Shown here one piece after another: positions 52,173 to 62,092 of a stretch of 64,000 nt of DNA; position 1 is the stretch's first letter, and each line of letters starts with the position of its first letter. The position numbers and the translations under genes are program-made. The notes under the pieces are model-generated. The model saw nothing but the letters and a program-made list of their open reading frames with translations, had not been told where the DNA came from and searched no databases. This stretch comes from Nocardioides perillae (lineage in GTDB: Bacteria > Actinomycetota > Actinomycetes > Propionibacteriales > Nocardioidaceae), in NCBI RefSeq assembly GCF_013409425.1, contig NZ_JACCAC010000001.1, positions 806,001-870,000 on the forward strand, in the 5' to 3' direction.

Positions 52173-54698
52173 TCAGCCGCGGCGGACGTCGACGACGCGG
52201 CCGGCGCGCGACAGCTCGACGGTCATGGCGACCTTCGGGCGGCCGGGCGCCTCGGCGCAGTAGCGGAACTCGCGGCCGACGCGGACGAAGGGCTGGCCGA
52301 CGGCGCGGAGGACCGCCCGGGTCGACATGCCGGTGCGGACGGCACGGTCGAGGGCGCGGACCGAGCGGCGCAGGCCGGGGTTGCGGCAGGAGTCGGGGCG
52401 GATGCTCTCGGCGCGCTCCCAGGTCTGCAGGTAGGCCTCGGGGCCGCGCGTCATGTCCTCGACGATGGCGTCGCCGTCCTTGCCCGCGACCTGGCGCAGG
52501 TCCTCGACCCAGTCGGGGTAGAGGCCGTAGTGCGCGACGCCGTCGACGTTGACGTCGTGCAGGCGCTGGCCGGAGCGCTGCCGGTCGAGGGTGATCCCGC
52601 CGATGCCGCGGAAGGGGTAGCGCACGGGGTTGGCGACGTCGGCGCCGCGCGGGGAGCCCTGGGCGCCGAGGCCGTTGATGTCGGCGCCGTAGGACATGCC
52701 GAAGAAGTAGCGCGGGTCGGCCCAGCCCAGGTGGCGCCGCCACTTGGCGACGAAGCCCGTCGAGTCGCCGGCGTACGGCGCGATGGCACCGCCGGCGCGG
52801 TAGATCCGGGGGTAGGCGTCGGGGGTGGACCACGAGTGGCTCGAGACCAGGCCGGGGTAGCGGCGCTCCGCCAGCTGGTCGAGGAGCATGTCGCGGGCCT
52901 TGACGCTCATGTGGTCGGGGTCGATGAGCATCTTCTTGTCGGCCATCCGGTCGACGAGGTGCTGCCCGAGCGGGGTGAGGCCGCGGGCGTTGCAGTGCTG
53001 CGGTGTGGGGTAGAGCGGCAGGGCGCCGAGGTTGAGGCCGTCCGCGAGCTCGGCGACGGCGCCGAAGAGCGCGTCCTGCTGGCCCGCGCTGATGTCGGGT
53101 GCGGCGAGCTGGGTCTTGTCGGCCGACTCGCCGTCGGCGGGGGTGCACTTGCGCATGTCCCAGAAGGTGCCGGTCTCGTTGAAGTTGGCGCCGTTGATGA
53201 CCACGCCGGTCTCACCCGCGTCGCCGGTGACGCCGGAGAGCGCGTTGTCGAACTTGTTGACCAGCTCCATCTGGCGCACGCCGAGGCGGTGCACCTCGTC
53301 GAGCTGCCGGTCGATCGAGGCGACGTCGCAGGCGTTGACGTCACCACCGGGCAGCCGCTTGAAGGTGCAGCCGAAGGGCAGCGAGGTCTCGATGCCCATG
53401 ACGACGGCGAGCTTGCCCTGGTTGATGACGCGGCGGGCCTGCCACGGGCTGGTGACGATGCGGTACCAGCCCTCGCCGGGCCCGCCGTACTGCGCGTCGA
53501 CGTAGCGCTCGAACTCACGCATGCGCTTGGCCTGCAGCCGCACGGAGTCCATCTCGTCGCAGGAGTTGCGCTTCAGCGGGTAGGCCTGGCAGAGCTGGCC
53601 GTTCTCGACCAGCAGGTTGACGAAGAGCCGCAGGCCGCCGCGCCAGCTGCGCTCCATCCACTTCCAGTAGGTGCCCTCGTGGGTGAGCGAGTCGGGCGCC
53701 GGCCAGTCGCGGAAGGTCGGCCAGCCGACCGGGTCGTGCGACGGCTTGCCCGACAGCAGCGCCTCGAGCGCGGCGCCGTTGCCGCCGGTGAGCGTGTGGT
53801 CCTCGCAGTCGACGAGGGCGTAGGGCGCGCCGAAGCGGTCCCACGGCTTGCCGCAGTGGGCCTCGCCGCCGAGGAACTCGTAGGCCATGCCGTGGGTGTG
53901 CAGGTCCGCGTAGCCGCGCACCTCCTGGAACGACGTCGCCCCGCCGTGCGGGAGACCGCGGACGCCCACCTGCACCTCGGGGTACGCCGCGCAGCCGGTC
54001 GTCGTGCGCAGCCGCTCGGTGCGCGAGCCACCGGGTGCGCTGAGCTGGAAGAGGCCGGGGCCCAGGCGGCGCGCGGCCCACACCGCGGCGTCGGAGGGCT
54101 CCGCAGCCGTGCCGCCGAGCACCAGGAAGCGGCGGTCGCGGGTGTAGAGGAGGTAGCGGCCGAGGTCGGTGGCCTGGAAGCGGACCGGGCGACCGCCGAC
54201 GGTGTAGCAGCCGCCCGCCATGGCGAAGCGGTCCTCCGGCACGGCGCGGCGACGCTCGCGCAGCGGCACGTCGACGAGCACCGGGTCGGGGGTGCGGCGA
54301 CCGGCGGCGACGGCGGCCGCGGCGCGGCGGGCCTGGGCGGCGGTGGTCGGGTCGGTGGTGCCGGCGGTCTCGCCACCGCGGCTGACGAGGTTCTTGGTCG
54401 TCGGGTCGCTGTGGTCGTGCCCGTGCCCGTGCCCGTCGTCGTGCCCGTCGTGCCCGGCCTCGGCGGTGGTGTGGTCGTCGTCGACCCCGTGGCGGTGGGG
54501 ACGCGACTCGGCGGTGAGGGGCGCGCCGGCCGCGCTGGCGTCGTACAGGTCGAGGGCGGAGCCCTCCCGCGCGCCGACGGCGCCCGGCAGCACCAGGGCG
54601 GCGCCGACCAGGGTGAGCGCGATCGCGCCCGACCAGGCGGCGCGGCGGCGCAGCGCTGCGGGCGCGGGGCGGGCGGGGTCGGTCCGGGGCGCGTCCAC
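52173..54698 (-). CDS. Secreted amidohydrolase/membrane-dipeptidase-like protein with His-rich linker
   Basis: 841 residues. N-terminal signal/anchor helix (WSGAIALTLVGAALVLPGAV), then a linker with nine His in 29 residues (68-96, HRHG...HDGHDDGHGHGHDH). The central catalytic region has YADLHTHGMAYEFLGGEAH (HxH-type metal site), VVMGIETSLPFGC, MLIDPDHMSV and GLVSSHSWS, resembling dipeptidase/amidohydrolase TIM barrels found in actinobacteria. The C-terminus is a small beta-domain (AVGQPFVRVGREFRYC). The His cluster may bind zinc or copper and hold metal for the enzyme. GTG 54698 has a perfect AGGAGG. Substrate unknown. Confidence 0.8.
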   Translation of the reverse strand: MDAPRTDPARPAPAALRRRAAWSGAIALTLVGAALVLPGAVGAREGSALDLYDASAAGAPLTAESRPHRHGVDDDHTTAEAGHDGHDDGHGHGHDHSDPTTKNLVSRGGETAGTTDPTTAAQARRAAAAVAAGRRTPDPVLVDVPLRERRRAVPEDRFAMAGGCYTVGGRPVRFQATDLGRYLLYTRDRRFLVLGGTAAEPSDAAVWAARRLGPGLFQLSAPGGSRTERLRTTTGCAAYPEVQVGVRGLPHGGATSFQEVRGYADLHTHGMAYEFLGGEAHCGKPWDRFGAPYALVDCEDHTLTGGNGAALEALLSGKPSHDPVGWPTFRDWPAPDSLTHEGTYWKWMERSWRGGLRLFVNLLVENGQLCQAYPLKRNSCDEMDSVRLQAKRMREFERYVDAQYGGPGEGWYRIVTSPWQARRVINQGKLAVVMGIETSLPFGCTFKRLPGGDVNACDVASIDRQLDEVHRLGVRQMELVNKFDNALSGVTGDAGETGVVINGANFNETGTFWDMRKCTPADGESADKTQLAAPDISAGQQDALFGAVAELADGLNLGALPLYPTPQHCNARGLTPLGQHLVDRMADKKMLIDPDHMSVKARDMLLDQLAERRYPGLVSSHSWSTPDAYPRIYRAGGAIAPYAGDSTGFVAKWRRHLGWADPRYFFGMSYGADINGLGAQGSPRGADVANPVRYPFRGIGGITLDRQRSGQRLHDVNVDGVAHYGLYPDWVEDLRQVAGKDGDAIVEDMTRGPEAYLQTWERAESIRPDSCRNPGLRRSVRALDRAVRTGMSTRAVLRAVGQPFVRVGREFRYCAEAPGRPKVAMTVELSRAGRVVDVRRG

Positions 54699-54814
54699 GG
54701 GTCCTCCTGGGGGCTCGACGGACCGCCGACGTGGCGGTCGTCACGGGTGCAACGACGAACCTGACAGGGAGTCACGTTCTTGTCGAGGGGGTGTCCGGGG
54801 GCGAGGGTGGGGCC

Positions 54815-55681
54815 GTGGATCGCACGCGCGCCTTCGACCAGGTCGACGTCTTCGCCCCCGCGCCGCTCGCGGGCAACCCGGTGGCCGTCGTGCACGACGC
54901 CGACGGCCTCGACGACCGGCGGATGCAGGCCTTCGCCCGGTGGACCAACCTGTCGGAGACCACCTTCGTGCTCCCGCCGAGCGAGGAGGGGCGCGCGGGG
55001 GGAGCGGACTACCGGCTGCGGATCTTCACCCCCGCCCAGGAGCTGCCCTTCGCGGGTCACCCGACCCTCGGCAGCGCCCACGCCTGGCTCGAGCGCGGCG
55101 GCCGGCCTGCGGTCGAGGGGCGCGTCGTGCAGGAGTGCGGGGTCGGGCTGGTGGAGCTGCGCCGCGGGCCTGCGGACGAGGGGGCCTCGCTGGCCTTCCG
55201 CGCGCCGGGGCTGCTGCGGGAGGGCCCCGTCGACGACGGCCTGCTCGCCCGGGTGGTCGCCGCGCTCGGGGTCGAGCCGGAGCGCGTGCTGCGCGCGGCC
55301 TGGATCGACAACGGTCCCGGCTGGATCGGGCTGCAGCTCGACTCCGCGGCGACGGTGCTGGCGCTGGAGCCCGACTTCGCGGCCCTCGGCGACCTCGACG
55401 TCGGGGTGCTCGGCGCCCACCCGGCGGACGGCCCCGCCGACGTCGAGGTGCGCGCCTTCTGCCCGGAGTACGCCGTGCCCGAGGACCCCGTGACCGGCTC
55501 CCTCAACGCGGGCTTCGCGGTCTGGCTGTGCGGCGAGGGCGTCCTGCCGCCGGCGTGGACCGCCCGGCAGGGCACCGCGATCGGGCGCCACGGTCGGGTG
55601 CAGGTCACCTCCGACTCCGACGGGTCGCGGTGGGTGGGCGGCCCGTGCCGCACCGTGGTCAGCGGCGTCGTCGCGCTGTAG
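54815..55681 (+). CDS. PhzF-family isomerase/epimerase
   Basis: 288 residues. FDQVDVFAPAPLAGNPVAVV opens the fold; the catalytic Glu is in NLSETTFVLPP, and FTPAQELPFAGHPTLGSAHA and the second-half EDPVTGSLNAGFAVW complete the family pattern. PhzF proteins move a proton in trans-2,3-dihydro-3-hydroxyanthranilate; in genomes without phenazine genes, as here, the substrate is unknown. GTG 54815 was chosen because the fold starts there and a GA/G-rich ribosome site precedes it; a more upstream GTG is possible. Confidence 0.93.
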   Translation: MDRTRAFDQVDVFAPAPLAGNPVAVVHDADGLDDRRMQAFARWTNLSETTFVLPPSEEGRAGGADYRLRIFTPAQELPFAGHPTLGSAHAWLERGGRPAVEGRVVQECGVGLVELRRGPADEGASLAFRAPGLLREGPVDDGLLARVVAALGVEPERVLRAAWIDNGPGWIGLQLDSAATVLALEPDFAALGDLDVGVLGAHPADGPADVEVRAFCPEYAVPEDPVTGSLNAGFAVWLCGEGVLPPAWTARQGTAIGRHGRVQVTSDSDGSRWVGGPCRTVVSGVVAL

Positions 55682-55699
55682 CGGGCGGCGGCGGCGGGT

Positions 55700-55768
55700 T
55701 CGGCACAATTGTGCCGAGCACGACGGTTACCCGCTGGTTCCACAGTGCGGGCCAGCACAATTGTGCTG
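55700..55768. repeat. Pair of GCACAATTGTGC palindromes between convergent genes
   Basis: TCGGCACAATTGTGCCGA (18-bp perfect palindrome, 55700-55717) and CAGCACAATTGTGCTG (16-bp, 55753-55768), centres 52 bp apart (about five helical turns). Short ACGGT repeats surround them. They lie in the 115-bp space between the ends of phzF and the IclR gene, which contains nothing else. Confidence 0.85.
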
Positions 55769-55796
55769 AACGGGACGGTCAGGCTGAGCGCGACGG

Positions 55797-56561
55797 TCAG
55801 GCCGGGCGGCCGTGCAGGCGGTGGGTGAGCGCCGAAGCCGCGCGGCGCACGTGGGAGGCGAGGGCGGCGCGGGCGTCGGGCGCGACCTCGTCGGCCGGGA
55901 AGGTGACGGCCAGGCCGGCGACGGGCAGGGCGTTGTGGTCGAGCACCGCGGCGGCGACGCTGGCCAGGCCCGGGGTGACCTCGCCCTCCTCGACGGCCCA
56001 GCCGCGCTGGCGGGTCTCGGCGAGCACGGTGCGCAGCGCGCTCGGGGTCGCCGGGCCGACGCCGTGGCGGTCGACGAAGGCCGCGCGGTCGGGGTAGAGC
56101 GCCCGCACCTGCGCCGCCGGCAGCCCGGCGAGCAGCGCGCGCCCGCTGGCGGTCAGGTGCGCGGGGAGGCGCACGCCGACGTCGGTCACGAGCGGGGGGC
56201 GACCCGGGGCGCGCTCCTCCACGACGTACAGCACGTCACGGCCGTGCGGCACCGCCAGGTGGGCGCTGTGGCCCGTGCGGTCCACCAGCTCGGCCATGAG
56301 GCGTCGTGACAACCGGGCGAGCGGCTCCTGGCGGGCGTAGCCCGAGCCGACCTCGAACGCCGCCACCCCGAGCCCGAAGCAGCGGTCCTCGGCGAGGTGG
56401 ACGACGAAGCCCTCCTCGGCCATGGCCCCCAGCAGGTGGTACGCCGTGCTGCGCGGCAGCGCGCACGCGCGGGCGATCCGGTCGAGCGGCACCGGACCCG
56501 GCTGCGTGGCGAGGTAGCGCAGCACGCGCAGCGCACGCGTCGCGGCGGGGACCTGGCTCAC
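55797..56561 (-). CDS. IclR-family transcriptional regulator
   Basis: 254 residues. N-terminal winged HTH (ALRVLRYLATQPGPVPLDRI, then ACALPRSTAYHLLGAMAEEG) and IclR effector domain (GHSAHLAVPHGRDVLYVVEE; PAHLTASGRALLAGLP; PGLASVAAAVLDHNALPVAG). GTG 56561 follows CAGACT by 7 nt, possibly leaderless. It may control hutH-hutU, 1.75 kb away, but two unrelated genes lie between, so this is an inference. It converges with phzF. Confidence 0.92.
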   Translation of the reverse strand: MSQVPAATRALRVLRYLATQPGPVPLDRIARACALPRSTAYHLLGAMAEEGFVVHLAEDRCFGLGVAAFEVGSGYARQEPLARLSRRLMAELVDRTGHSAHLAVPHGRDVLYVVEERAPGRPPLVTDVGVRLPAHLTASGRALLAGLPAAQVRALYPDRAAFVDRHGVGPATPSALRTVLAETRQRGWAVEEGEVTPGLASVAAAVLDHNALPVAGLAVTFPADEVAPDARAALASHVRRAASALTHRLHGRPA

Positions 56562-56646
56562 CCGCCGCAGTCTGGCACCGGCGCGCGGGGTGGCGCTCGA
56601 CCCGTCGAGAGGACACGATGTGGGCCCACACCGACCGGGGGGACCC

Positions 56647-57765
56647 ATGTCCGCACACCTGTCCGCACACCGCCCGCCCACCGCACGCCGAGCCCGGACC
56701 GCACGACGGTCCCGGTGGTCTCGACCGGTCCTCGTCGCCGCGGCGACCGCCGCGCTCTCGCTGGCCGTGGCCTGCTCCGGCGCCGGCGTGGGTGACGCGG
56801 CGCCGTCGCCGTCCGCCTCGACGGCCGGCAGCCCCGGCGAGGCCGCGGCCCCGGACACCACGCCCGAGCAGCTCGCCGAGCTCTCGCTGCGCGCTGCCAC
56901 GACCGACGCCCGCGCGACCTCGCCCGGCGACGCGGTGGTCGAGGCCGTGAAGGCGGCGCGGCGCGGCGAGCCGGTGCCGGCCGACCTGCAGCCGTCGATG
57001 CGGCGGCTCGACCGCGACCTCGGCGACCTCGGGGCGTGCGACTACTCCACCTCGACCCGGCGGCTGTGCCCGCGCGGGGACCGCGACGCGAAGCGCGTCG
57101 CGGTCGTGCTCGGCGACTCGCACGGCCGCTTCTGGATCCCCGCGCTCGACGCGATCGGCGCGCGCGACGGGTGGAGGATCTACTACCTGGTCAAGCAGCA
57201 GTGCACCGCCGCCCACGTGATGGTGGCCCAGATCGGCAGCGGCAAGCGCTTCACCGCCTGCCGCGACTTCCACCGGTGGGCCGACCGGCAGGTCGAGCGC
57301 CTCGACCCCCGCCTGGTCGTCGTGTCGACGTCGGCCCCGTCGGGCGGCGTGTGGGTGGGCGGTCGACGGGTGACCGACGCCGAGGGCGTGCGCGCGGAGA
57401 TGCGCCGGGGATACCAGCGGCTGGTCGAGGCGGTGCGCCCCGACACCCGTCGCCTGGTGCTGCTGCGTGACGTGCCGCGCGTCGGCTTCGACCCGCAGCC
57501 CTGCCTCTCGGACAGCAGCAACGACCTCGGTGACTGCCTGCAGCGCCCCGGCAAGGCCTCGGAGCAGATGAACCAGGTCCCGGTCGGCGTCTTCCGCCAG
57601 CGGCGACTCCCGGTGGTCGACACCCGGAGGTGGGTGTGCTGGGACGGCCAGTGCCCGGCGGTCGTCGGCAACGTCGTGACCTACCGCGACCGCGGGCACC
57701 TCACCGCCAGCTACACCGCCACCCTCAGCGGTGCCGTGGGTCGTGCGCTGCGGATGACGGGCTGA
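56647..57765 (+). CDS. Lipoprotein with SGNH domain of the acyltransferase-3 type
   Basis: 372 residues. Lipoprotein signal with basic stretch and lipobox LAVAC (Cys about 44), a disordered Ser/Ala/Pro linker, then an SGNH domain like the one fused to OafA/YrhL O-acyltransferases: VAVVLGDSHGRFWIPALDAI (nucleophile Ser), LVVVSTSAPSGG, and [13 protein letters not shown] with catalytic Asp/His. Conserved Cys pairs are present. Here it is free-standing without the membrane acyltransferase half. It may act on acyl groups of cell-wall polymers outside the cell. ATG 56647 has a GGGGGA ribosome site. Its end overlaps the next gene by 41 bp. Confidence 0.85.
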   Translation: MSAHLSAHRPPTARRARTARRSRWSRPVLVAAATAALSLAVACSGAGVGDAAPSPSASTAGSPGEAAAPDTTPEQLAELSLRAATTDARATSPGDAVVEAVKAARRGEPVPADLQPSMRRLDRDLGDLGACDYSTSTRRLCPRGDRDAKRVAVVLGDSHGRFWIPALDAIGARDGWRIYYLVKQQCTAAHVMVAQIGSGKRFTACRDFHRWADRQVERLDPRLVVVSTSAPSGGVWVGGRRVTDAEGVRAEMRRGYQRLVEAVRPDTRRLVLLRDVPRVGFDPQPCLSDSSNDLGDCLQRPGKASEQMNQVPVGVFRQRRLPVVDTRRWVCWDGQCPAVVGNVVTYRDRGHLTASYTATLSGAVGRALRMTG

Positions 57766-58165
57766 CCGTCGGGTCGCCGCCCGGCGCGCCGCCCGCGGGG
57801 CCGCGCTGGGTCGGCGGCTGCGGGCGGTAGTCGTCGGAGCGGTGGTCGACCCCGGGGTCGAGCCGGTCGGCCTCGCGCACGGTGTCCTCGACGCGGGCCT
57901 CCTCGTGCGCGACCGCGCCGCGCGCCTCGGCCGCGCGCTGCTCGGCCCGCTCGGCCTCGAGGCGCAGCCGCTCGGCCTCGGCCTCGCGCAGCCGCGCCTC
58001 CCGCTCGGTCTCCTGCAGCCGCGGCGCGTGGGCCGCGGCGCGCGAGCGGAGACCGGCGGCCTCCTGCCGACGGAGGTCGCGGCGCCGCACCAGCGCGAAG
58101 GCGACCAGGGCCGCCAGCACGAGCACGGCGGCGACGACGAGCGCGACGATCCAGGGTGTCTCCAC
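57725..58165 (-). CDS. Small single-pass membrane protein with coiled coil
   Basis: 146 residues: one N-terminal membrane helix ([20 protein letters not shown]), then a strongly charged coiled coil (about 35-110, repeated [20 protein letters not shown]), and a Pro/Gly/Ser tail. No family is recognised. GTG 58165 follows a GGAGGGAGG-like ribosome site (minus strand), and codon use looks genuine. The gene is convergent with the SGNH lipoprotein gene and shares its 5' region with hutH. Function unknown; an envelope scaffold is one possibility. Confidence 0.65.
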   Translation of the reverse strand: METPWIVALVVAAVLVLAALVAFALVRRRDLRRQEAAGLRSRAAAHAPRLQETEREARLREAEAERLRLEAERAEQRAAEARGAVAHEEARVEDTVREADRLDPGVDHRSDDYRPQPPTQRGPAGGAPGGDPTVSPSSAAHDPRHR

Positions 58166-58246
58166 GGGGTTCCCTCCCTCGGTGAGCGGCCGGCGGTGGC
58201 CGACCACCCCGTGCGGTGCCCCCCGGCGGGGTCGGCCACCACCCTC

Positions 58247-58262
58247 GTCTCGGATCCGAGAC
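58247..58262. promoter_or_regulatory. 16-bp perfect palindrome upstream of hutH
   Basis: GTCTCGGATCCGAGAC, 56 bp before the hutH start, in the region divergent with the small membrane protein gene. It is the best operator candidate for hut control, for example by the IclR-type regulator nearby. No second copy was found. Confidence 0.5.
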
Positions 58263-58317
58263 ACCGGCTCGGGTCCGTGCGCAGACGGGCCACCGCCACC
58301 GGGTGTCTCGTGGAGAG

Positions 58318-59961
58318 GTGAGCACCCCGACCCTCCCCGCGGCCCTCGCGCCGTCCTCGGCGGGCCCCGCGGCACCCGCCGACCCGCCGCCCGTCGTCGT
58401 CGGCGCCGGGCCGCTGCGCCCCCACGAGCTCGTCGCGGTCGCGCGCCACGGCGCCTCCGTCGTGCTCGGCGACGACGCGCTGCGGGCACTCGCGCGGGGA
58501 CGCGCCGTGGTCGACCGGCTCGCCGCCGCGCCCACCCCGGCGTACGGCGTGTCCACCGGCTTCGGCGCGCTCGCCACCCGCCCCATCGCCCCGGCCGACC
58601 GGGCTCGGCTGCAGGTCGGGCTGGTGCGCTCGCACGCCGCCGGGTCGGGGCCCGAGGTCGAGGTCGAGGTGACCCGCGGCCTCATGGCACTGCGGCTCTC
58701 GACGCTCGCCACCGGTCGCACCGGGGTGCGCGTCGAGACGGCCCGACTGCTCGCCGACCTGCTCACCCACCGGATCACGCCGGTCGTGCGCGAGCACGGG
58801 TCGCTGGGCTGCTCCGGCGACCTCGCCCCGCTCGCGCACTGCGCGCTGGCGCTGATCGGGGAGGGCGAGGTGCGCGACGCCGCCGGGGTGCTCCGACCCG
58901 CGGTCGAGGCGCTCGCGGCGGCCGGGCTGGCACCCGTGGTGCTCGGCCCCAAGGAGGGGCTCGCGCTCATCAACGGCACCGACGGCATGCTCGCGATGCT
59001 GCTGCTGGCGATCGAGGACCTGCGGCGGCTGCTGCGCACCGCCGACGTCGCCGCCGCGCTGTCGGTCGAGGCGCTGCTCGGGACCGACCGGGTCTTCGAC
59101 GCCAGGCTGCAGGCCCTGCGGCCCCACCCGGGGCAGGCGGCGTCGGCCGCCAACCTGGTCGCCCTGCTCGCGGGCTCCGGCGTCGTGGCCTCCCACCGGG
59201 GACCCGACTGCACCCGCGTGCAGGACGCCTACTCGCTGCGCTGCTCCCCGCAGGTGCACGGCGCCGCCCGCGACACCGTCGAGCACGCCGCGGTCGTCGC
59301 CTCCCGCGAGCTGGCCGCCGCGGTCGACAACCCGGTGGTCGCGGCGTGGGACGACGAGACCGAGGGCGAGGCGGGCCGGCTCGAGTCCAACGGCAACTTC
59401 CACGGCGCGCCGATCGCCCACCAGCTCGACTTCCTCGCCGTCGTCGCCGCCGACGTCGCGGGCATCAGCGAGCGCCGCACCGACCGGGCGCTCGACCCCG
59501 CGCGCAACCACGGGTTGCCCGCCTTCCTGGCCCACGACCCCGGCGTCGACAGCGGGCTGATGATCGCGCAGTACACCCAGGCCGCTGTCGTCTCCGAGCT
59601 CAAGCGCCTGGCCTCGCCGGCCAGCGTCGACACCATCCCCTCCAGCGCGATGCAGGAGGACCACGTCTCGATGGGCTGGGGTGCGGCCCGCAAGCTGCGC
59701 CGCGCCGTCGACGGCCTCACCCGGGTCGTCGCCGTCGAGCTGGTCGTCGCCGCCCGGGCCCTCGAGCTGCGGCTCCTGACCCTGCCGGGGGTCGCCGCCG
59801 CCCCGGCGAGCGCCGCGGTCATCGCCGCCCTGCGCGACGGGGGCGTCGGCGGCCCCGGGCCCGACCGCTTCCTGTCGCCCGAGGTCGAGGCCGCGGTCGA
59901 CCTCGTCCGCTCCGGCGCCGTCCTCGCCGCCGCCTCGTCCACGATCGGAGACCTCGCGTGA
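58318..59961 (+). CDS. hutH: Histidine ammonia-lyase
   Basis: 547 residues. The MIO prosthetic group forms from C165-S-G in [17 protein letters not shown]; Cys replaces the common Ala, an accepted variant of the family signature. Other active-site parts are [11 protein letters not shown] (Tyr), [24 protein letters not shown] and [13 protein letters not shown]. It converts histidine to urocanate and ammonia. The start is uncertain: GTG 58318 has a ribosome-like GGAGAG too close, and GTG 58303 is in frame. The stop overlaps the hutU start (GTGA), so both are translated together. Confidence 0.96.
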   Translation: MSTPTLPAALAPSSAGPAAPADPPPVVVGAGPLRPHELVAVARHGASVVLGDDALRALARGRAVVDRLAAAPTPAYGVSTGFGALATRPIAPADRARLQVGLVRSHAAGSGPEVEVEVTRGLMALRLSTLATGRTGVRVETARLLADLLTHRITPVVREHGSLGCSGDLAPLAHCALALIGEGEVRDAAGVLRPAVEALAAAGLAPVVLGPKEGLALINGTDGMLAMLLLAIEDLRRLLRTADVAAALSVEALLGTDRVFDARLQALRPHPGQAASAANLVALLAGSGVVASHRGPDCTRVQDAYSLRCSPQVHGAARDTVEHAAVVASRELAAAVDNPVVAAWDDETEGEAGRLESNGNFHGAPIAHQLDFLAVVAADVAGISERRTDRALDPARNHGLPAFLAHDPGVDSGLMIAQYTQAAVVSELKRLASPASVDTIPSSAMQEDHVSMGWGAARKLRRAVDGLTRVVAVELVVAARALELRLLTLPGVAAAPASAAVIAALRDGGVGGPGPDRFLSPEVEAAVDLVRSGAVLAAASSTIGDLA

Positions 59962-61721
59962 CCACCACCCAGCGCCCGTCGACCGGCCCGGCAGCGACCG
60001 GCCCTGCAGCGACCGGTCCTGCCGCCCCTGCTGCCCCCGACCGCGTCGCCGGCCCGCGACCCGTGCGCGCCCCGCGCGGCACCACGTTGACCGCCCGCTC
60101 GTGGCAGACCGAGGCGCCCCTGCGGATGCTGATGAACAACCTCGACCCGGAGGTCGCGGAGCGGCCGGACGACCTCGTGGTCTACGGCGGCACCGGCAAG
60201 GCAGCCCGCAGCTGGGCGGCGTACGACGCCCTCGCCGCCTGCCTGCGCGACCTCGCCGACGACGAGACGCTGCTCGTGCAGTCCGGCAAGCCCGTCGGCG
60301 TGCTGCGCACCCACGCGTGGGCGCCGCGGGTGCTGATCGCCAACAGCAACCTGGTGGGCGACTGGGCGACCTGGGAGGAGTTCCGGCGGCTGGAGGACCT
60401 CGGGCTGACGATGTACGGCCAGATGACGGCCGGCTCGTGGATCTACATCGGCACCCAGGGCATCCTCCAGGGCACCTACGAGACCTTCGCGGCGGTGGCC
60501 GAGAAGCGGGTCACCGGTCGGGTGAGCGGCGCCGGCGGGTCGCTGCGCGGCACGATCACGCTCACCGCCGGGCTCGGCGGCATGGGCGGCGCGCAGCCGC
60601 TCGCGGTGACTATGAACGACGGGGTCGCGATCTGCGTCGACGTCGACCAGTCCCGCATCGCCCGCCGGATCGAGCACCGCTACCTCGACGAGCAGGCCGA
60701 CGACCTCGACGACGCCGTACGCCGCGCGGTCGCTGCCCGCGACGCCGGCCGGCCGCTCTCGATCGGGCTGCTGGGCAACGCCGCCGAGGTGTTCCCGGCC
60801 CTGCTCGCCGCGGGCGCGCCGATCGACGTCGTGACCGACCAGACCTCCGCGCACGACCCGCTCGCCTACCTGCCGGTGGGCGTGCGGGTGGAGGACTGGG
60901 AGGCCGAGCGCACGGCCGACCCGGCGGGCTTCACCGAGCGCGCTCGAGCCTCGATGGCCGCCCACGTCGCTGCGATGGTGGGCTTCGCCGACGCCGGCGC
61001 GGAGGTCTTCGACTACGGCAACTCGATCCGCGACGAGGCGCGCAAGGGCGGTTGCGACCGGGCGTTCGAGATCGAGGGCTTCGTGCCGGCCTACATCCGC
61101 CCGCTCTTCTGCGAGGGCAAGGGCCCCTTCCGCTGGGCGGCGCTCTCGGGCGACCCGGCCGACATCGCGGCGACCGACGCCGCCGTGCTCGAGCTCTTCC
61201 CCGACGACGCGAAGCTGCGCCGCTGGATCACGATGGCGCAGGAGCGGGTGGCCTACCAGGGGCTGCCGGCGCGCATCTGCTGGCTCGGCCAGGGCGAGCG
61301 GGCGCGGGCGGGGCTGCGGTTCAACGAGATGGTCGCCTCGGGCGAGCTGTCCGCCCCCGTCGTCATCGGGCGCGACCACCTCGACTGCGGCTCGGTCGCC
61401 TCGCCCTACCGCGAGACCGAGGGCATGCGCGACGGCTCCGACGCGATCGCCGACTGGGCCTTGCTCAACGCCCTGGTCAACACCGCCTCGGGCGCCACCT
61501 GGGTCTCGCTGCACCACGGCGGCGGCGTCGGCATGGGGCGCTCGCTGCACGCCGGCCAGGTCGTCGTCGCCGACGGCACCGCGCTGGCGGCGGAGAAGCT
61601 CGAGCGGGTGCTCACCAACGACCCCGCCATGGGTGTGCTGCGCCACGCCGACGCCGGCTACGACCGCGCCGTCGAGGTCGCGCGCGAGCGCGGGGTGCGG
61701 GTGCCGGGTCTCGACGCCTGA
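59958..61721 (+). CDS. hutU: Urocanate hydratase
   Basis: 587 residues. A low-complexity TGPAA repeat (about 9-24) precedes the enzyme, which opens with [29 protein letters not shown] and [23 protein letters not shown]+-binding and active-site motifs include [20 protein letters not shown] and [13 protein letters not shown] with [12 protein letters not shown]. It turns urocanate into imidazolone propionate using NAD+ as an electrophile. GTG 59958 overlaps the hutH stop. hutI and the formimino-glutamate steps are not in the window. Confidence 0.97.
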   Translation: MTTTQRPSTGPAATGPAATGPAAPAAPDRVAGPRPVRAPRGTTLTARSWQTEAPLRMLMNNLDPEVAERPDDLVVYGGTGKAARSWAAYDALAACLRDLADDETLLVQSGKPVGVLRTHAWAPRVLIANSNLVGDWATWEEFRRLEDLGLTMYGQMTAGSWIYIGTQGILQGTYETFAAVAEKRVTGRVSGAGGSLRGTITLTAGLGGMGGAQPLAVTMNDGVAICVDVDQSRIARRIEHRYLDEQADDLDDAVRRAVAARDAGRPLSIGLLGNAAEVFPALLAAGAPIDVVTDQTSAHDPLAYLPVGVRVEDWEAERTADPAGFTERARASMAAHVAAMVGFADAGAEVFDYGNSIRDEARKGGCDRAFEIEGFVPAYIRPLFCEGKGPFRWAALSGDPADIAATDAAVLELFPDDAKLRRWITMAQERVAYQGLPARICWLGQGERARAGLRFNEMVASGELSAPVVIGRDHLDCGSVASPYRETEGMRDGSDAIADWALLNALVNTASGATWVSLHHGGGVGMGRSLHAGQVVVADGTALAAEKLERVLTNDPAMGVLRHADAGYDRAVEVARERGVRVPGLDA

Positions 61722-61726
61722 CGCCC

Positions 61727-61853
61727 GCGTCGAGGGGTCGCGCTGGGCTGGCGTCGAGGGGTCGCGCGTTGGGCTGGCGTCGAGGGTCGCGCGCTGGGCT
61801 GGCGTCGAGGGGCCGCGCGCCGCGCGTGCGTCGAGGGGTCACGCGCTGGCAGA
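61727..61853 (+). repeat. Five 24-26-bp tandem repeats left of the HNH gene
   Basis: The 371-bp gap between hutU and the HNH gene begins with five tandem copies starting GCGTCGAGGGGTCGCG at 61727, 61751, 61777, 61802 and 61828. Inverted copies lie on the far side of the HNH gene (63550-63632). The rest of the gap (61897-62092) has a degenerate CTCGAGACC element near 61950 and no gene. Confidence 0.85.
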
Positions 61854-61857
61854 GGTC

Positions 61858-61896
61858 GGTGGTCGAGCAGCGAGCGCCAGCGAGCGTGTCGAGACC
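61858..61896 (-). repeat. GGTCTCGA-type repeat element, inverted copy
   Basis: Read on the minus strand it starts GGTCTCGACACG and ends CTCGACCACC, the same ends as the element at 26333-26369. The inner part has two GCTCGCTG-type units instead of GGGCC/GGCCC. Confidence 0.85.
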
Positions 61897-62092
61897 CGGC
61901 GAGCGGCCCGCCGAACGTCGACCATGGGTTGTCGCGGAGGCCCGCCAAGGCCGTCTCGAGACCTGCGATTCGCGACCCGCGTGCGCCACTTCCCGTCCAC
62001 AGGCGACCGTCGTGGATCCGTTGTCCACAGCGCGATCCGGGCAGTTCTCGAGGCGCGCGTGACTGTCGGTGGCGAGTGCTTGGGTAGGCGGT

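Noticed and set aside
56561..58317. IclR, SGNH lipoprotein and the small coiled-coil gene as part of one hut operon.
   Set aside because: They alternate in strand and have separate starts, and their functions are unrelated to histidine use. Only regulation by IclR stays possible.
61727..61853. CRISPR array.
   Set aside because: Units are directly adjacent 24-26-bp tandem repeats without unique spacers, and no cas genes are present.
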